Shown one piece after another: positions 42,545 to 50,730 of a stretch of DNA of 64,000 nt; position 1 is the stretch's first letter; each line of letters starts with the position of its first letter. A model generated the notes under the pieces. The model was not told the origin of the DNA. It ran no database searches and worked only from the letters and a program-made list of their open reading frames with translations. Made by a program: the position numbers and the translations under genes. Origin of the DNA: Clostridium paraputrificum (GTDB lineage Bacteria > Bacillota > Clostridia > Clostridiales > Clostridiaceae); NCBI RefSeq assembly GCF_900447045.1, contig NZ_UAWH01000014.1:866501-930500 (forward strand). The letters are read 5' to 3'.

Positions 42545-43507
42545 TTGAAAGATAAGTTTAATAGAGAGATAGATTATTTAAGAATTTCTCTAACAGAGGC
42601 ATGCAACTTAAGATGTGTATATTGTATGCCTGAGGGAGATGTTTGCTTTAAAAATGATAATGGATTAACAGATGATGAAATAAAGTATTTAATTGATATA
42701 TTTGGAGATATTGGATTGAAAAAAATTAGATTTACAGGTGGAGAGCCTCTTCTTCGAAAGAATATAGTAGAGTTAGTTTCAAAGGCAAAAGAGAAGGAAA
42801 TAGGAAAAATTGCATTAACAACTAATGGAGTTCTATTGCCTAAGTACCTTGATGGATTAATTAATGCTGGATTAAATGAAATAAATATAAGTTTAGACTC
42901 TTTAAAAGAAGATGTATTTAAGAAAATTACCAGAGGTGGCAACTTAATTAGTGTAGTAGAATCAATAAAAAAAGCTGTAAATAAAGGAATTAAGGTAAAG
43001 ATAAATGCGGTAATTGTTAAAGGAATAAATGATAATGAGTTTTTAGACTTATGTAAGTTAAGTGTCCACCATAAGCTAGATATAAGATTTATAGAATTAA
43101 TGCCTATAGGGGAAGGTACTAAATACACTGGAGTAAGTGGTAAAGATTTAGAGAAAATATTAAAGAAAAACTTCAATATAAAAGAAGCAAAAAGTGATAA
43201 GGATAATGGACCAGCTTTTTATTATAGAATTGAGGGGGCAGAAGGAAGAGTTGGATTTATATCTGCTTTATCAAATCATTTTTGTGAAAGCTGCAATAGA
43301 ATAAGAATTACCCCAGATGGTGTACTTAAGCAATGCTTACATTTTAAGAGTGGACTAGATCTTAAAAATATTTTAAGAGAAGATACTACAAGGGAAGAGA
43401 TTAAAGAAAGAATAAAAGAAACAATATATAATAAGCCCAAAGGACATAGATTTATAGAAGATAGAAAAACAGAAGATGATAGATTCATGTTTCAAATAGG
43501 AGGATAA
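42545..43507 (+). CDS. moaA: GTP 3',8-cyclase MoaA
   Basis: A 320-residue radical SAM enzyme for the first step of cofactor synthesis. The SAM cluster is CNLRCVYC (Cys20, Cys24, Cys27); the C-terminal GTP cluster is CESCNRIRITPDGVLKQC. FTGGEPLLR and RFIELMPIG are also conserved. The start is a TTG behind GAGGTG. It ends four bases before the MOSC gene. Confidence 0.96.
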   Translation: MKDKFNREIDYLRISLTEACNLRCVYCMPEGDVCFKNDNGLTDDEIKYLIDIFGDIGLKKIRFTGGEPLLRKNIVELVSKAKEKEIGKIALTTNGVLLPKYLDGLINAGLNEINISLDSLKEDVFKKITRGGNLISVVESIKKAVNKGIKVKINAVIVKGINDNEFLDLCKLSVHHKLDIRFIELMPIGEGTKYTGVSGKDLEKILKKNFNIKEAKSDKDNGPAFYYRIEGAEGRVGFISALSNHFCESCNRIRITPDGVLKQCLHFKSGLDLKNILREDTTREEIKERIKETIYNKPKGHRFIEDRKTEDDRFMFQIGG

Positions 43508-43511
43508 TAAA

Positions 43512-43946
43512 ATGGCTAATATAGTTGCAATATGTATAAGTGAGAAAAAAGGTGTAGGTAAGACTCAAATAGAAGAGATTAATTTAATTGAAGAATTTGG
43601 TTTGGAAAATGATGCTCACGGTGGAAAATGGCACAGACAAGTTTCTTTATTAGAGAAGGAAAAGATAGAAGATTTTATAGCTAGAGGTGGCAAGGTTAAG
43701 TATGGAGATTTTGGTGAAAATTTTGTTACTGAAGGGCTAGATTTAGAAAAAATCCAAGTTGGTGATAAGATTACTATAGGAGATTCACTTTTAGAAATAA
43801 CTCAAAAGGGTAAACAATGTCATGTTAAGTGTAATATATTTAAGATGGTAGGAGATTGTATAATGCCAAAGAACGGTGTATTTGCAAGGGTTCTTAAGGG
43901 TGGTCATGTGAAAATTGGAGAAGAGATACAACTAATAAATGAATAG
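43512..43946 (+). CDS. MOSC domain protein
   Basis: A 144-residue stand-alone MOSC domain, with the signature ENDAHGGKWHRQVSLL, FGENFVTEG and a Cys in GKQCHVKC. MOSC domains bind molybdenum cofactor or move sulfur to it. As the last gene of the operon it probably handles or carries finished cofactor. The GTP-binding-like GVGKTQ near residue 14 is not a real P-loop. Terminator follows. Confidence 0.9.
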   Translation: MANIVAICISEKKGVGKTQIEEINLIEEFGLENDAHGGKWHRQVSLLEKEKIEDFIARGGKVKYGDFGENFVTEGLDLEKIQVGDKITIGDSLLEITQKGKQCHVKCNIFKMVGDCIMPKNGVFARVLKGGHVKIGEEIQLINE

Positions 43947-43960
43947 AAATATATATTAGG

Positions 43961-43988
43961 AAAACTTTGCTAATGGCAAAGTTTTTTT
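43961..43988 (+). terminator. Terminator of the Moco operon
   Basis: Stem AAAACTTTGC / GCAAAGTTTT with a five-base loop and T-run. Confidence 0.92.
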
Positions 43989-44027
43989 GTTAATTATTAT
44001 GATATAATTCATATGGGGGGGATTATA

Positions 44028-44825
44028 GTGAGAATAAAAAGAGGAATATTTGTAATTATAATTGCGCTTGTATTTTTAATTTCAACTCCAATAGTTTCGT
44101 CAGCTAGAGCTGGTGGAGGAGGCGGAGGAGGAAGTTCAGGAGGGGGCGGCGGCGGTGGAAGTCACAGTTCTTCAAGTAGTGGTAATGGAAATAGCAGTAG
44201 TCCAATTTCTTCTATTGTAACAATTTCTATATTTGCTTTAGCTTCAAGTGGAGGAATTATTGCATATAAGGTAAGAATCTATAAAAAGAATAGAGTTAGT
44301 AAGAAACTAATAAGAGAGTTAGAAAGAATAGATAAAGATTGGAATTATAGTGAATTGAAAAACAGGGTAGAAGAATCCTTTTATAAGATTCAAGAAGCCT
44401 GGAGTAAAAGAGATATAGATATAGCAGAAAATTATATTAGTAAAGATTTATATGAACTTCACAGAAGTAAAATTGAATGGATGAAAGTAAGGCATGAGAT
44501 TAACGTACTTAAGGGCATAAAGTTAATTAGTACACTTCCAATTGGAGTTATTGATTTGGAAGATGAAAGTGAAGATTTAATATGGTTTTATGTAAAAGGA
44601 GCTATGGTTGATTATTACATTGATGATAGGAACGGAAGGTATATAAAAGGAAGCAGGAGAAGAGAAAGTTTCGAGGAATACTGGAAGTTTGTAAGAAGCT
44701 GGGATACCTGGGTTCTTGATGAAATTAGACAAATTGAGGATGTAGATGAAAGTTTCTTCGAAGCTATAACAGATGGCTCCCAATATGGCTTCAAAAAAGA
44801 GGAAGACAATCAAAAGAAATTGTGA
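44028..44825 (+). CDS. TIM44-like domain protein, membrane anchored
   Basis: A 265-residue protein with a signal or anchor segment (~5-25), a Gly/Ser-rich linker of about 45 residues, a second membrane segment (~60-80) and a TIM44-like domain (~100-235; FYKIQEAWSKRDIDIAENYIS and YYIDDRNGRYIKGS). It resembles bacterial membrane TIM44-like proteins of unknown role. I start at the GTG seven bases after GGGGGG; an ATG five codons upstream lies inside that binding site. It is separated from the Moco operon by a terminator. Confidence 0.82.
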   Translation: MRIKRGIFVIIIALVFLISTPIVSSARAGGGGGGGSSGGGGGGGSHSSSSSGNGNSSSPISSIVTISIFALASSGGIIAYKVRIYKKNRVSKKLIRELERIDKDWNYSELKNRVEESFYKIQEAWSKRDIDIAENYISKDLYELHRSKIEWMKVRHEINVLKGIKLISTLPIGVIDLEDESEDLIWFYVKGAMVDYYIDDRNGRYIKGSRRRESFEEYWKFVRSWDTWVLDEIRQIEDVDESFFEAITDGSQYGFKKEEDNQKKL

Positions 44826-44890
44826 TGTGACAAAGTTAATAAATATGGGGATAAGTATTTAACTTATAAAAATTGGGAAGTGTGGGATAT

Positions 44891-45469
44891 TTGTTGAATG
44901 ATATAAGAAAAGTTGATAAAAAAGAAGATTTTATATTGGATAAGTCATTAAGGTTATTTGTAAAAAAAGGATTATTAAATGTAACTTTAGAAAATATAAG
45001 TGAAGAGTGTGGATATACTCTAAAAGAAATAAAAAAATATTATAGTGATATTAGTTTGATTATTGATGAGCTTATAAAGAGGGCAACAACAACTAGTAAT
45101 GAAAGTACTATAGGAGTATTAAATGCTAGAGTACCAACAAAAGTTAAATTTAAAATATTAGTTGAAGGTACTATGGACGGTATAAATAAGAACTATGGGT
45201 TAAAGGAAGAGTTTGCTTTCATGCTTATGATTCAAATGGTTGAAGGACAGAACTCTAGAGTTAATTCATATTCTTCAACACCTAATATGGTATTAGCTAA
45301 GATAATTGAAGATGGGCAAAGAGAGAATATTTTTATAGATGGAAATCCAAGGCACCTATCTGCAATGTTTTGGAAGTTTTTTCAGGCAATGTGTGTAAAC
45401 TTAGTAAGATTTGAAGGTGACATTGAAATGCCATCATCAGAAAATATTTGTAGAATACTATTAAAGTAA
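44891..45469 (+). CDS. TetR/AcrR-family regulator
   Basis: About 192 residues; the N-terminal 50 carry a TetR helix-turn-helix (SLRLFVKKGLLNVTLENISEECGYTLKEIKKYYSDI), and the rest is an all-helical ligand-binding domain. The start is uncertain: TTG codons at 44873, 44891 and 44894 are in frame, and 44891 lies eight bases after GGGAAGTG. Its target is unknown. Neighbouring genes are a TIM44-like gene upstream and the nitrate reductase operon downstream beyond a terminator and a repeat. Confidence 0.8.
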   Translation: MLNDIRKVDKKEDFILDKSLRLFVKKGLLNVTLENISEECGYTLKEIKKYYSDISLIIDELIKRATTTSNESTIGVLNARVPTKVKFKILVEGTMDGINKNYGLKEEFAFMLMIQMVEGQNSRVNSYSSTPNMVLAKIIEDGQRENIFIDGNPRHLSAMFWKFFQAMCVNLVRFEGDIEMPSSENICRILLK

Positions 45470-45500
45470 AAGGAAGCTATTAAAGGTAGCTTCTTTTTTT
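45468..45500 (+). terminator. Terminator after the TetR gene
   Basis: Stem AAAAGGAAGCTA / TAGCTTCTTTT with a seven-base loop and T-run. It resembles the terminator at 21152, which also precedes a repeat copy. Confidence 0.88.
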
Positions 45501-45700
45501 AATGTCTAGGAAAGTATAAAATTTCAATTGGCTATAACTCAAAGGTATTATTATAATTTCATATTAAAAAAATATAAAATCAAGGATAGTAATTTTATAA
45601 TTTCCTTACCTTTAGTACGCGTGGGGTGGATATTTGTTTTGAGGTGACTTGGAGCGTAGCGACGGAACAAACAAAATAAATATCCACTCCACCTTTTTTA
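45501..45700. repeat. Dispersed intergenic repeat, longest copy
   Basis: About 200 non-coding bases. The left part matches 35624-35745 closely. The right part is a hairpin: GTGGATATTTGTTTT pairs with AAAATAAATATCCAC and carries in its loop GGTGACTTGGAGC and GCGACGGAACAAAC. That loop block recurs in the shortened copy at 21187. It begins after a terminator T-run and ends in a T-run of its own, so the right hairpin could also terminate transcription. Confidence 0.78.
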
Positions 45701-45736
45701 TATAAATTAAATCTATATAGACAAAAAAGTGTGAAA

Positions 45737-45754
45737 CTGTGATAAATATCACAG
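45737..45754. promoter_or_regulatory. CRP/FNR-type operator before the nitrate reductase operon
   Basis: Perfect 18-base palindrome CTGTGATAAATATCACAG containing TGTGA-N6-TCACA, the half-site pair of the CRP/FNR family. Its centre at 45745.5 is 41.5 bases before the inferred start at 45787, the classical class II activator position. Confidence 0.72.
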
Positions 45755-45774
45755 TAATATATATAAAAATTAAT

Positions 45775-45780
45775 TATATT
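45775..45780 (+). promoter_or_regulatory. -10 box of the nitrate reductase promoter
   Basis: TATATT at the distance expected from the activator palindrome; there is no good -35 box, as usual for an activator-dependent promoter. Confidence 0.55.
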
Positions 45781-45816
45781 AGTGATAGATGAAAAAAGAA
45801 GGTATTTCTATGCATA

Positions 45817-45860
45817 TAATTGTTAAAAAAATATCGTAAATGAGAAGATTTTAACAATTA
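45817..45860 (+). promoter_or_regulatory. Hairpin in the nitrate reductase leader
   Basis: Perfect 12-base arms TAATTGTTAAAA / TTTTAACAATTA with a 20-base loop, inside the predicted leader 40 bases before the start codon. There is no T-run, so it is not a plain terminator. It may be an RNA control element or a second operator. Confidence 0.5.
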
Positions 45861-45900
45861 AAATGAATTTTACCTAAGCAAAAGAGAAAAGAGGGAAAGT

Positions 45901-47973
45901 ATGAAAAAGGTTCAATCTACTTGTAACTATTGTGCGTTAGACTGTAATTTAGATTTTTATGTGGAAGATGAAAAGATAGTAAAAGTTATTCCAACAAAGG
46001 GATATCCAGTTAATAATGGATTCTCATGTATTAAAGGACTTTCGTTAGATAAACAACAAACAGTTGTTAAAACATCTAGTTTACCAAAGATAAAGCAGGA
46101 TGATGGAACATTTAAGAGGGTTTCATGGGAAGAAGGATATAAATATGTAGCTGATAAGTTCTTATCAATCCAAGAAAAATATGGGCAAGAATCAGTTGCA
46201 GGTATTAGTACAGGACAATTAACCCTTGAAGAGTTTGCAATATATGGACATGTAATGAGAAATTTTTTAAAGGCAAATGTTGATGGTAATACAAGACTTT
46301 GTATGGCAACTTCAGTTGTAGCTCATAAACAAAGCTTTGGATTTGATGCTCCTCCATATACATTAAAGGATGTAGAATTATCTGATACAGTTATATTAAT
46401 TGGGTCAAATCCAGTGGTAGCTCATCCTATATTATGGGATAGAATAAGATCTAATAAGAATAAGAAGTTAATAGTAATAGATCCAAGAAAATCAGAAACT
46501 GCAAAGCATGCAGACTATTGGTATGGAATAAAAGGTAAGTCAGACTTAATTTTATTATATACAGTAGCTAATATTCTAATAGAAAAAGACTACTTAAATC
46601 ATGAATATATAGAAAAGTACACTGAAGGATTTGAAGAATTTAAGGGATTTGTTAAAAAGTATACTATAGAAAAGGCTGTAGAAGCTACTGGAATAGAAGC
46701 TGAAAGAATTTTAGAATTAGTAGAACTGATTAATAAAGGTGAAAGAGTATCTATTTGGTGGACAATGGGAGTTAACCAAGGATATGAAGCTGTAAGAACT
46801 GCACAAGCTATAATAAATATTGCACTAATGACAGGAAATATAGGTAGACCAGGAACTGGAGCTAACTCATTAACTGGACAATGTAATGCTATGGGGTCCC
46901 GTGCATACAGCAATACAGCAGGATTATTTGGTGGTGGAGATTTTGACAACCCAGTAAGACGTAAGAGAATAGCAGAAGTTTTAGGTGTTGAAGATGAAGT
47001 TTTAGCAACAAAACCAACTAAGCCTTATAACGTAATAGTTGAAGAAATAAATTCAGGAAAAATAAAGGCGTTATGGGTAATTTGTACAAATCCACGTCAT
47101 TCTTGGACTAACAATAAGACCTTCCAAGAAGCTGTAGATAAGTTAGAGTTATTTGTAGTACAAGATATTTATGATGATACAGATAGTGCAAAGGAATGTG
47201 ATGTATATCTTCCAGTAGTTCCTGGAATAAAGAAGGAAGGAAGCTATATAAATACAGAAAGAAGAATTTCTGCAATGAGACCAGCTCTTACTAAGGGAGA
47301 GGATGAACGAACAGATTTTGAAGTTATATATGGAATAGGTAAAGCCCTTGGTATGGGAAGTTTACTAGATAAGTGGAAAACGCCAAGAGATGTATTTAAC
47401 TTAATGAAGGAATGTTCTAGAAATATGCCTTGCGATATGACTGGAGTGGATTATGATGGATTAGTTGATTCAAAAGGAATTCAATGGCCATTTAAAGAGG
47501 GAGAAGTATTAAAGGAAGATGAAAGACGTTTATATGAAGATAACCTATTCTACACTCCATCAAAGAAAGCAAAGTTTATGTTTGAAGATGTTCGTGAGAA
47601 TCCACTACAAACTACAGAGGAATATCCTTATGTTCTAAACACGGGAAGGGGAACAGTAGGACAATGGCATACTCAAACTAGAACAAGAGAAGTAAGATTT
47701 ATAGAGGATGTATCTTCTGAAAAAGCTTATATTTATATAAATATGGCACTGGCAAAGGAATTGGGAATTAAAGAAAATGATATGATTAAGGTTTCATCTA
47801 TTAATGGACAATCTTCTGAATTTATGGCTAAGCCTACAGAAGATGTAGGATATGGTGAATTATATGCTCCAATGCATTATATAGAGTGTAATAATTTAAC
47901 TCCATCTCTTTATGATCCATATTCAAAAGAACCTTCATATAAGACTACACCAGTAAACATTTCTAGACTTTAG
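45901..47973 (+). CDS. Molybdopterin-dependent nitrate reductase, catalytic subunit
   Basis: A 690-residue DMSO-reductase-family enzyme. The N-terminal [4Fe-4S] site is Cys8, Cys11, Cys15 and Cys43. Cys134 in RLCMATSVVAHKQSFG matches the metal ligand of NarB/NapA-type nitrate reductases (LCMSSAV in cyanobacteria); formate dehydrogenases have another context here. GSNPVVAHPI and GQCNAMGSRAYSN bind the guanine dinucleotide cofactor. There is no Tat signal, so it is cytoplasmic. The three following genes supply electrons. The set parallels the C. perfringens nar cluster, which ferments with nitrate as an electron sink. An uncommon oxidoreductase substrate cannot be fully excluded. Confidence 0.87.
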   Translation: MKKVQSTCNYCALDCNLDFYVEDEKIVKVIPTKGYPVNNGFSCIKGLSLDKQQTVVKTSSLPKIKQDDGTFKRVSWEEGYKYVADKFLSIQEKYGQESVAGISTGQLTLEEFAIYGHVMRNFLKANVDGNTRLCMATSVVAHKQSFGFDAPPYTLKDVELSDTVILIGSNPVVAHPILWDRIRSNKNKKLIVIDPRKSETAKHADYWYGIKGKSDLILLYTVANILIEKDYLNHEYIEKYTEGFEEFKGFVKKYTIEKAVEATGIEAERILELVELINKGERVSIWWTMGVNQGYEAVRTAQAIINIALMTGNIGRPGTGANSLTGQCNAMGSRAYSNTAGLFGGGDFDNPVRRKRIAEVLGVEDEVLATKPTKPYNVIVEEINSGKIKALWVICTNPRHSWTNNKTFQEAVDKLELFVVQDIYDDTDSAKECDVYLPVVPGIKKEGSYINTERRISAMRPALTKGEDERTDFEVIYGIGKALGMGSLLDKWKTPRDVFNLMKECSRNMPCDMTGVDYDGLVDSKGIQWPFKEGEVLKEDERRLYEDNLFYTPSKKAKFMFEDVRENPLQTTEEYPYVLNTGRGTVGQWHTQTRTREVRFIEDVSSEKAYIYINMALAKELGIKENDMIKVSSINGQSSEFMAKPTEDVGYGELYAPMHYIECNNLTPSLYDPYSKEPSYKTTPVNISRL

Positions 47974-47987
47974 GAGGAATAAGACAA

Positions 47988-48404
47988 ATGAAGAGAATAA
48001 TAATAGATAGAAGTAAGTGTATAGGATGTTTAACATGTGTTACTGCTTGTGTTGTAAGTCATGAAAGTCCAGATTCAAGAAATAGAGTAACTATTGATAG
48101 TGAAACAAAGGCAGCTCCAATATTCTGTCGTCATTGTGATAAACCTGAATGTGTCTATACTTGTATGACTGGTGCAATGTCTAAAAATAAGAAAAATGGA
48201 TTTGTAGAATATGATAAAGAGCGCTGTGCAAGCTGTTATATGTGCATTATGGCATGTCCTTATGGAGTTTTAAAGAGCGACAGATTAAAGCATAAAGAAA
48301 TTATGAAATGTGATATGTGTACAAGTTGTAGTGAAAAAGATGGAAGTAAGCCAATGTGCGTAGAAAAATGTCCAATGGGTGCTATTACATTAGGGGAGGT
48401 ATAA
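47988..48404 (+). CDS. Four-cluster ferredoxin-like electron transfer protein
   Basis: A 138-residue HycB/NrfC-like protein with cysteine groups for four [4Fe-4S] clusters: CIGCLTCVTAC, FCRHCDKPECVYTC, CASCYMCIMACP and a last CDMCTSC ... MCVEKCP. It carries electrons between the NADH-dependent partner and the nitrate reductase. GGAGG is ten bases upstream. It stops four bases before the next gene's ATG, typical of a tight operon. Confidence 0.92.
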   Translation: MKRIIIDRSKCIGCLTCVTACVVSHESPDSRNRVTIDSETKAAPIFCRHCDKPECVYTCMTGAMSKNKKNGFVEYDKERCASCYMCIMACPYGVLKSDRLKHKEIMKCDMCTSCSEKDGSKPMCVEKCPMGAITLGEV

Positions 48405-48408
48405 TCTT

Positions 48409-49641
48409 ATGAAATATGTTGTATTAGGTGCTTCAGCAGCAGGAATTAATGGGGTAAGACAACTTAGAGCTTTAGACAGCAATGCTCAAATCACTTTAAT
48501 ATCTAAGGATGATAAGATTTATTCAAGATGTATACTTCATCACTATATGGAAGGCATTAGAGATGTTAAAAAGTTAGAGTTTGTTGAAGATAATTTCATA
48601 GAAGAAAATAAAATAGAGTGGATTAAAGGAATTGGAGCAGCTTCTTTAAATGCTAGAGAAAAAGAGGTTGTATTAGAAGATGGAAGAAAGGTTTCATTTG
48701 ATAAGTTACTTATAGCAACTGGTGCTAACACATTCTTCCCGCCAATACCACATTTAAGAGAGGCTAAAAATGCTATTGGTTTCCGTAATTTTGATGATTG
48801 TGAAAAGATTATGGAAATGTCAAAGGTATGTAATAATATAGTTGTAATGGGAGCAGGTCTTGTTGGAATAGATGTTATCTCAGGGCTAATACATACTGGA
48901 AAGAATATTTCTTTAGTAGAAATGAAAGGTCATATGTTATCCATACAGCTTGATAAAAAAGCAGCATCAGCCTATGAAGAAGGATTTAAAAAACATGGTG
49001 TAAATCAATATTATGAAAAAGGAATTAAAGAATTAATAGTTAACGAGAATGGAGAAATAATAGAAATAATATTAACTAGTGGAGAGGTTATTCCTTGTGA
49101 TTTGTTAATAGTTGCTGCAGGTGTTCGTTCAAATGTAGCCTTTTTAGAGGGAAGTGGAGTAGAAGTAGATAGATTTGGATTGGTTATAGATGAACTTGGG
49201 AGAACAAATGTGGAAGATATTTATGGTGCAGGAGATGTAACAGGAAGAAATCCAATTTGGCCAACTGCAGCAAAGGAAGGGATAATTGCAGCAAGTAATA
49301 TGACAGGTGTAAAGGCTGAAATGACTGACTTTTTTGCAAGTAAATCAACCATGAACTTTTTAGGAATTCCAACTATGTCATTAGGAATAAATGAACCTGA
49401 AGATGATAGCTATACAGTTGTAATGGAAAATGATGATGAGGGGAATTATAAAAAGATAATCCATAAGGATGGAAAGATATATGGAGCAATTATTCAAGGT
49501 GATTTATCATATTCAGGAATACTTACTCAATTAATTAAGAATAATATAGATGTATCAAAGATTAAAAAGTCATTATTTAAGATAGATTATTCTGATTTCT
49601 TTAATATGAAAGATAACTTTGAATTTACATATGATAATTAA
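48409..49641 (+). CDS. FAD/NAD(P)H-dependent oxidoreductase
   Basis: A 410-residue pyridine-nucleotide-disulfide-type flavoprotein: FAD loop VLGASAAGINGVRQL at the N-terminus, NAD loop VVMGAGLVGIDV (~145-156), and the second FAD motif GAGDVTG. It is related to the NADH:nitrite reductase / rubredoxin reductase group and should oxidise NADH and feed the ferredoxin partner. GGGGAGG precedes the start. A separate function, such as nitrite reduction, is not supported as there is no sirohaem domain. Confidence 0.9.
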   Translation: MKYVVLGASAAGINGVRQLRALDSNAQITLISKDDKIYSRCILHHYMEGIRDVKKLEFVEDNFIEENKIEWIKGIGAASLNAREKEVVLEDGRKVSFDKLLIATGANTFFPPIPHLREAKNAIGFRNFDDCEKIMEMSKVCNNIVVMGAGLVGIDVISGLIHTGKNISLVEMKGHMLSIQLDKKAASAYEEGFKKHGVNQYYEKGIKELIVNENGEIIEIILTSGEVIPCDLLIVAAGVRSNVAFLEGSGVEVDRFGLVIDELGRTNVEDIYGAGDVTGRNPIWPTAAKEGIIAASNMTGVKAEMTDFFASKSTMNFLGIPTMSLGINEPEDDSYTVVMENDDEGNYKKIIHKDGKIYGAIIQGDLSYSGILTQLIKNNIDVSKIKKSLFKIDYSDFFNMKDNFEFTYDN

Positions 49642-49653
49642 GGGGAGAAACAA

Positions 49654-50604
49654 ATGAAAAACAATAGTTTTGTAGATAAGTTTAAAAACATACCAGTACC
49701 ATTACTTCCAACAATGGTTGGTGCAGCAACACTATCAAATGTATATTTAACACTGGGATATACATGGATTAGACATATAACAATGATGTTATCAGCAATA
49801 ATTTTAATAGCTTATATAATAAAGATTGTAACTAATTTTAATGTAGTTAAAAATGAATATTCTAATACAGTTCCAGCAAGTTTATATGCAGGATTTACAA
49901 TGATTACTATGATCTTAGGAAGTTATGTATTTGACTTTAGCCCTACAATTGGTAAAGCAATGTGGTTTGTTGGGTTAATATTACATGCAATTCATATAGT
50001 TATATTTACATATAGAAACGTAATTAAGGGAGTAAATATAGATACTTTTCTTCCAAGTTGGTTTGTTACTTATAATGGAATAATGGTTTCAACTGTAGTT
50101 GGTGGTGTGATGAATGAACCAACAATAGGAAAGATAGTTGTTTATTATGGTATAGCAGTTTTAATTATTATAATGCCTTTTATGTTATATAGGCTAGCAA
50201 CAACTGATATTAAAGATGCAGTACATCATACTCAAGCAATACTGTTGGCACCATCAAGTCTTTGTTTAGTAAGTTATTTAAACTTTATTAAGGAACCTAA
50301 TAAGTTTGTAGTATATGCATTATATGCTTTAGTTTTCTGTACATTATTATTTATAATTGTAAAGCTACCAAGGTTTTTCTCATTTGATTTTCATCCGGGA
50401 TTTGCTGGAATGACATTCCCTATGGCAATAGGTATTGTTGCTTCAATAAAAATGTCGGGATTTTTAAAAGGTCAAGGATATGATGTTTTAAGTAATATGG
50501 TTAAAGAAATAAGTGGTATACAAATATACTTAACAACTGCAATTGTTTCAATAGTTGTATTTGGAATTTTAAGAATAGTAATTAGAAAATTTAAAGAAAA
50601 ATAA
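49654..50604 (+). CDS. TDT/SLAC1-family transporter, probable anion channel
   Basis: A 316-residue membrane protein with ten predicted segments and the TDT (TehA/SLAC1) look: PVPLLPTMVGAATLSNVYLTLGY, an HAIHIV segment and FHPGFAGMTFPMAIGIVAS near the end. The family moves anions such as nitrate, chloride or tellurite oxyanions. Being the last gene of the nitrate reductase operon, 12 bases after the flavoprotein gene, it may import nitrate or release nitrite. That assignment is inferred from context. Confidence 0.85.
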   Translation: MKNNSFVDKFKNIPVPLLPTMVGAATLSNVYLTLGYTWIRHITMMLSAIILIAYIIKIVTNFNVVKNEYSNTVPASLYAGFTMITMILGSYVFDFSPTIGKAMWFVGLILHAIHIVIFTYRNVIKGVNIDTFLPSWFVTYNGIMVSTVVGGVMNEPTIGKIVVYYGIAVLIIIMPFMLYRLATTDIKDAVHHTQAILLAPSSLCLVSYLNFIKEPNKFVVYALYALVFCTLLFIIVKLPRFFSFDFHPGFAGMTFPMAIGIVASIKMSGFLKGQGYDVLSNMVKEISGIQIYLTTAIVSIVVFGILRIVIRKFKEK

Positions 50605-50608
50605 ATAT

Positions 50609-50645
50609 AAAATGTATCTTGAAAAAAATCAAGATGCATTTTTTT
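50609..50645 (+). terminator. Terminator of the nitrate reductase operon
   Basis: Stem AAAATGTATCTTG / CAAGATGCATTTT (one G-T pair) with T-run, just after the stop. Confidence 0.9.
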
Positions 50646-50730
50646 AACTTTTTTAAAAATTATTATTAATTTTTTTTAAAATCCTCCGATATTATTAATT
50701 GTACAGGAGAAAAAAGGAGGATAGTAGCAA

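Noticed and set aside
42574-43176. Long reverse open frame inside moaA
   Set aside because: Antisense shadow of a clear gene, with low-complexity Ser/Ile/Phe composition and no binding site.
43550-43567. P-loop-like GVGKTQ at the start of the MOSC protein
   Set aside because: It lacks the G-x4-GK[ST] spacing and the rest of an NTPase; the MOSC fold explains the protein.
45901-47973. Formate dehydrogenase as identity of the molybdopterin enzyme
   Set aside because: The metal-ligand context LCMATSV matches nitrate reductases; the partner genes also match the nitrate cluster and no selenocysteine codon is present.
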